Shown: one piece after another, positions 62,786 to 64,000 of the stretch | Layout of the letters: every line of letters begins with the position of its first letter | Numbering within the stretch: the first letter of the stretch is position 1 | Assembly (NCBI GenBank): GCA_025331435.1 | Contig: JAIWNI010000069.1 | Coordinates: 83,930-147,929 of the forward strand | Origin: Choanephora cucurbitarum | Taxonomy: Eukaryota; Mucoromycota; Mucoromycetes; Mucorales; Choanephoraceae | Length of the DNA stretch: 64,000 nucleotides | Direction: 5' to 3' | Translations under genes and position numbers: made by a program | The notes under the pieces: model-generated | The model's database searches: none | Told to the model about the DNA's origin: nothing | Seen by the model: only the letters and a program-made list of their open reading frames with translations

Positions 62786-63146
62786 AAAGTCGCTCTGCCT
62801 CAGCTTTCAACGAATGACTGTTGATGACGAAAGAGCTGTCTTGCATACGCTTGACAAAGTCAGCGAGCTTACTTTCCAACAAGGGGAATTTGGCTCCCTT
62901 ACTGATGGAGGCTTTCAACTTATAGTCAGGAGAATTCTTCAAAGAAGTGTACTTTTAAAGAGCACAGGGAATGGTGCTTTTAGTTGGCTCTTCGTCCAAC
63001 TGAAATTCTCTCTTGGCCCAGACGCAGAGACTTTCTTGAGAATTGTTGGGCTTGGCCTTATAGTAACGATAGCCAAGCTCAAGCTTTTCAGCATTGGTAA
63101 GACGCATTTTCTTTTTTCCAGCTTGAGTCTGCTGTTTTCTTGGCAA

Positions 63147-63689
63147 AAACTACGGGCACGGTTGGGAGTGAGATCCGACGGACGGATTCGGCTGCTGTAA
63201 ACTTGATCGGGAAGATGGTAAGGCATTTTTTAAGAATGTTATTCGTGAAGAAATGGATAAACTTCATCTCTTTCTTCAGCATTAGCTATATTAAGATGAC
63301 AAACAGCTTTAATCCAGTTATACAAAATACTTAGTGACTGTTTTATGCATATTAATGATATCCCTATATCGACTACTCCAATATAAGCATACGATTCCAA
63401 AAATTTTATGCTATGCTTAAATCTGGGTACCACTATAACGCCAAATAGTTGTTCTAGAGTGCGGCGTGACTGCCTTAAGTATGCTCAACTGGTACGAAGA
63501 GATGCATTAGCACTATCATAGCAGAGAAAGCCGGACACGAGATAGCCAGGGCTGACCATGGGGAGGGAGATCAGTACTTGAGCGTTTAATGACCACAAGT
63601 TGTAATGACAAGTCTAAAAGCCATTGCACTAACCAGGAGTCGCTCAACTCTAAAGGAGGGAGCCAGCCATTTAGCCTGAGAAGCTGTAA
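63147..63689. other. Flank between transposase pseudogene and LINE remnant
   Basis: About 540 bp. A 64-codon minus-strand ORF (63433-63239) includes a protein-like stretch (YNWIKAVCHLNIANAEERDEV) without a recognisable domain; it may belong to the pogo-type element upstream region or a decayed gene. Confidence 0.35.
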
Positions 63690-64000
63690 CATAGGGGGCA
63701 GGTCTTGAAAAATGTCTTAAACCTCTGAGGGTTCATAATGACAGGCAAAAAGGTAGGATAACCAGTATTGATATGAACAAAACGCAACAACCAAGGAGTC
63801 AGAAAATCCGCCACTTCAGATGCAGACTATAGACGCTAAAGGTAGACTATTTGCAGAGCCAAAGCCTGATCAGTGATATCGACTATATTCATACCACCTT
63901 GACTTTGTGATTTTTCAACAGCATTGCGACTGGGCTTCGGCCTAGAAGACAAAACGAGATCATAATAAACTGACCTGACAGAGTCTATCCAATCTTGAGG
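63690..64000 (-). pseudogene. Decayed LINE ORF2 C-terminal fragment, cut by the window edge
   Basis: Read from the right edge leftward the frame gives DWIDSVRSVYYDLVLSSRP, then GGMNIVDITDQALALQIVYL, two stops, and FLTPWLLRFVHINTGYPTF and a Pro/Arg/Lys-rich continuation. The Gly-Gly-(hydrophobic)-Asp-(x)n-Gln-Ala-Leu-Ala-Leu pattern is the region after the RT thumb in fungal LINEs, comparable to GGLGLLDPQIQQY in the copy at 43942. It differs from that copy, so it is another family. The rest should lie right of this window. Confidence 0.55.

Larger units (their letters stand above)
56540..63146 (-). pseudogene. pogo/Tc5-type DDE transposase, split by a Ty3 element
   Basis: The minus-strand coding remains run from 63146 to 62791, then continue after the Ty3 insertion from 57680 to about 56540, roughly 500 codons. 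The N-terminus has a helix-turn-helix (MRLTNAEKLELGYRYYKAK) and the later HTH_Tc5-type segment (LAFSNGWFDRFMNR) spans the gap's far side. The DDE core shows RRDFSFEETGLFYR, TIGFMCNADGSSKEEA and TSHFQPLDAGVIASFKKQYR. At least two introns are likely (near 57285-57230 and 56980). Nonsense codons occur at about 62955 (TAA), before the catalytic DNA motif near 57100 (TAA), and near 56730 (TGA for Trp), so it was dead or dying apart from the insertion. Confidence 0.8.

Overview
This window looks like nuclear DNA of an early-diverging filamentous fungus, most likely a mucoralean (Mucoromycota). The reasons are AT-rich DNA, many short GT-AG introns (about 45-90 nt), single-copy eukaryotic housekeeping genes, and a transposon set typical of such genomes (Helitron, Crypton, MULE, PIF/Harbinger, pogo/Tc5, LINE, Ty3). 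The species cannot be named from sequence alone. No tRNA, rRNA, CRISPR or prokaryotic operon structure was seen.

Region 1 (about 2.5-29 kb) is a host gene block. In order: a secreted Cu/Zn superoxide dismutase (+); an ER-type M28 metallopeptidase of the ERMP1/Pff1 group (+); phosphoacetylglucosamine mutase (-, 9 exons); a THUMP-type RNA methyltransferase (+); a polyQ protein with a HAPSTR1/C16orf72-like core (+); an unrecognised protein (-) whose start lies 80 bp from VMA12 (+); an unrecognised coiled-coil/polyQ protein (-); CTF4/WDHD1 (-), broken by one base in an A6 run; a small coiled-coil protein (-); a small secreted protein (-); the ribosome-collision ubiquitin ligase HEL2/ZNF598 (+); and a YEATS-domain protein (-) converging on it. 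The functions are ordinary and unrelated to one another (amino-sugar synthesis, V-ATPase assembly, replisome, ribosome quality control, chromatin reading).

Region 2 (about 29.97-41.16 kb) is a transposon stack. A Helitron (30025-34794), a MULE with a 10-bp target duplication (34870-37494) and an apparently intact 5-exon Crypton (CDS 38138-40750) all lie between two pogo-type inverted termini at 29975 and 41156. When the three are removed about 0.4 kb remains, so they appear to have piled into one dead non-autonomous pogo-type element.

Region 3 (41.67-49.93 kb) holds a 545-bp PIF/Harbinger-type MITE with TAA duplications, a nearly complete two-ORF LINE (about 42.4-47.8 kb), decayed DNA, and a 186-bp TA-flanked MITE.

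Region 4 (49.9-64 kb) is mostly decayed AT-rich DNA. It includes a pogo/Tc5-type transposase pseudogene (minus strand, 63146 to about 56540) split by a Ty3/gypsy LTR retrotransposon (57681-62785, TSD AAAGT, 225/223-bp LTRs). The right edge runs into the 3' part of a second, decayed LINE on the minus strand.
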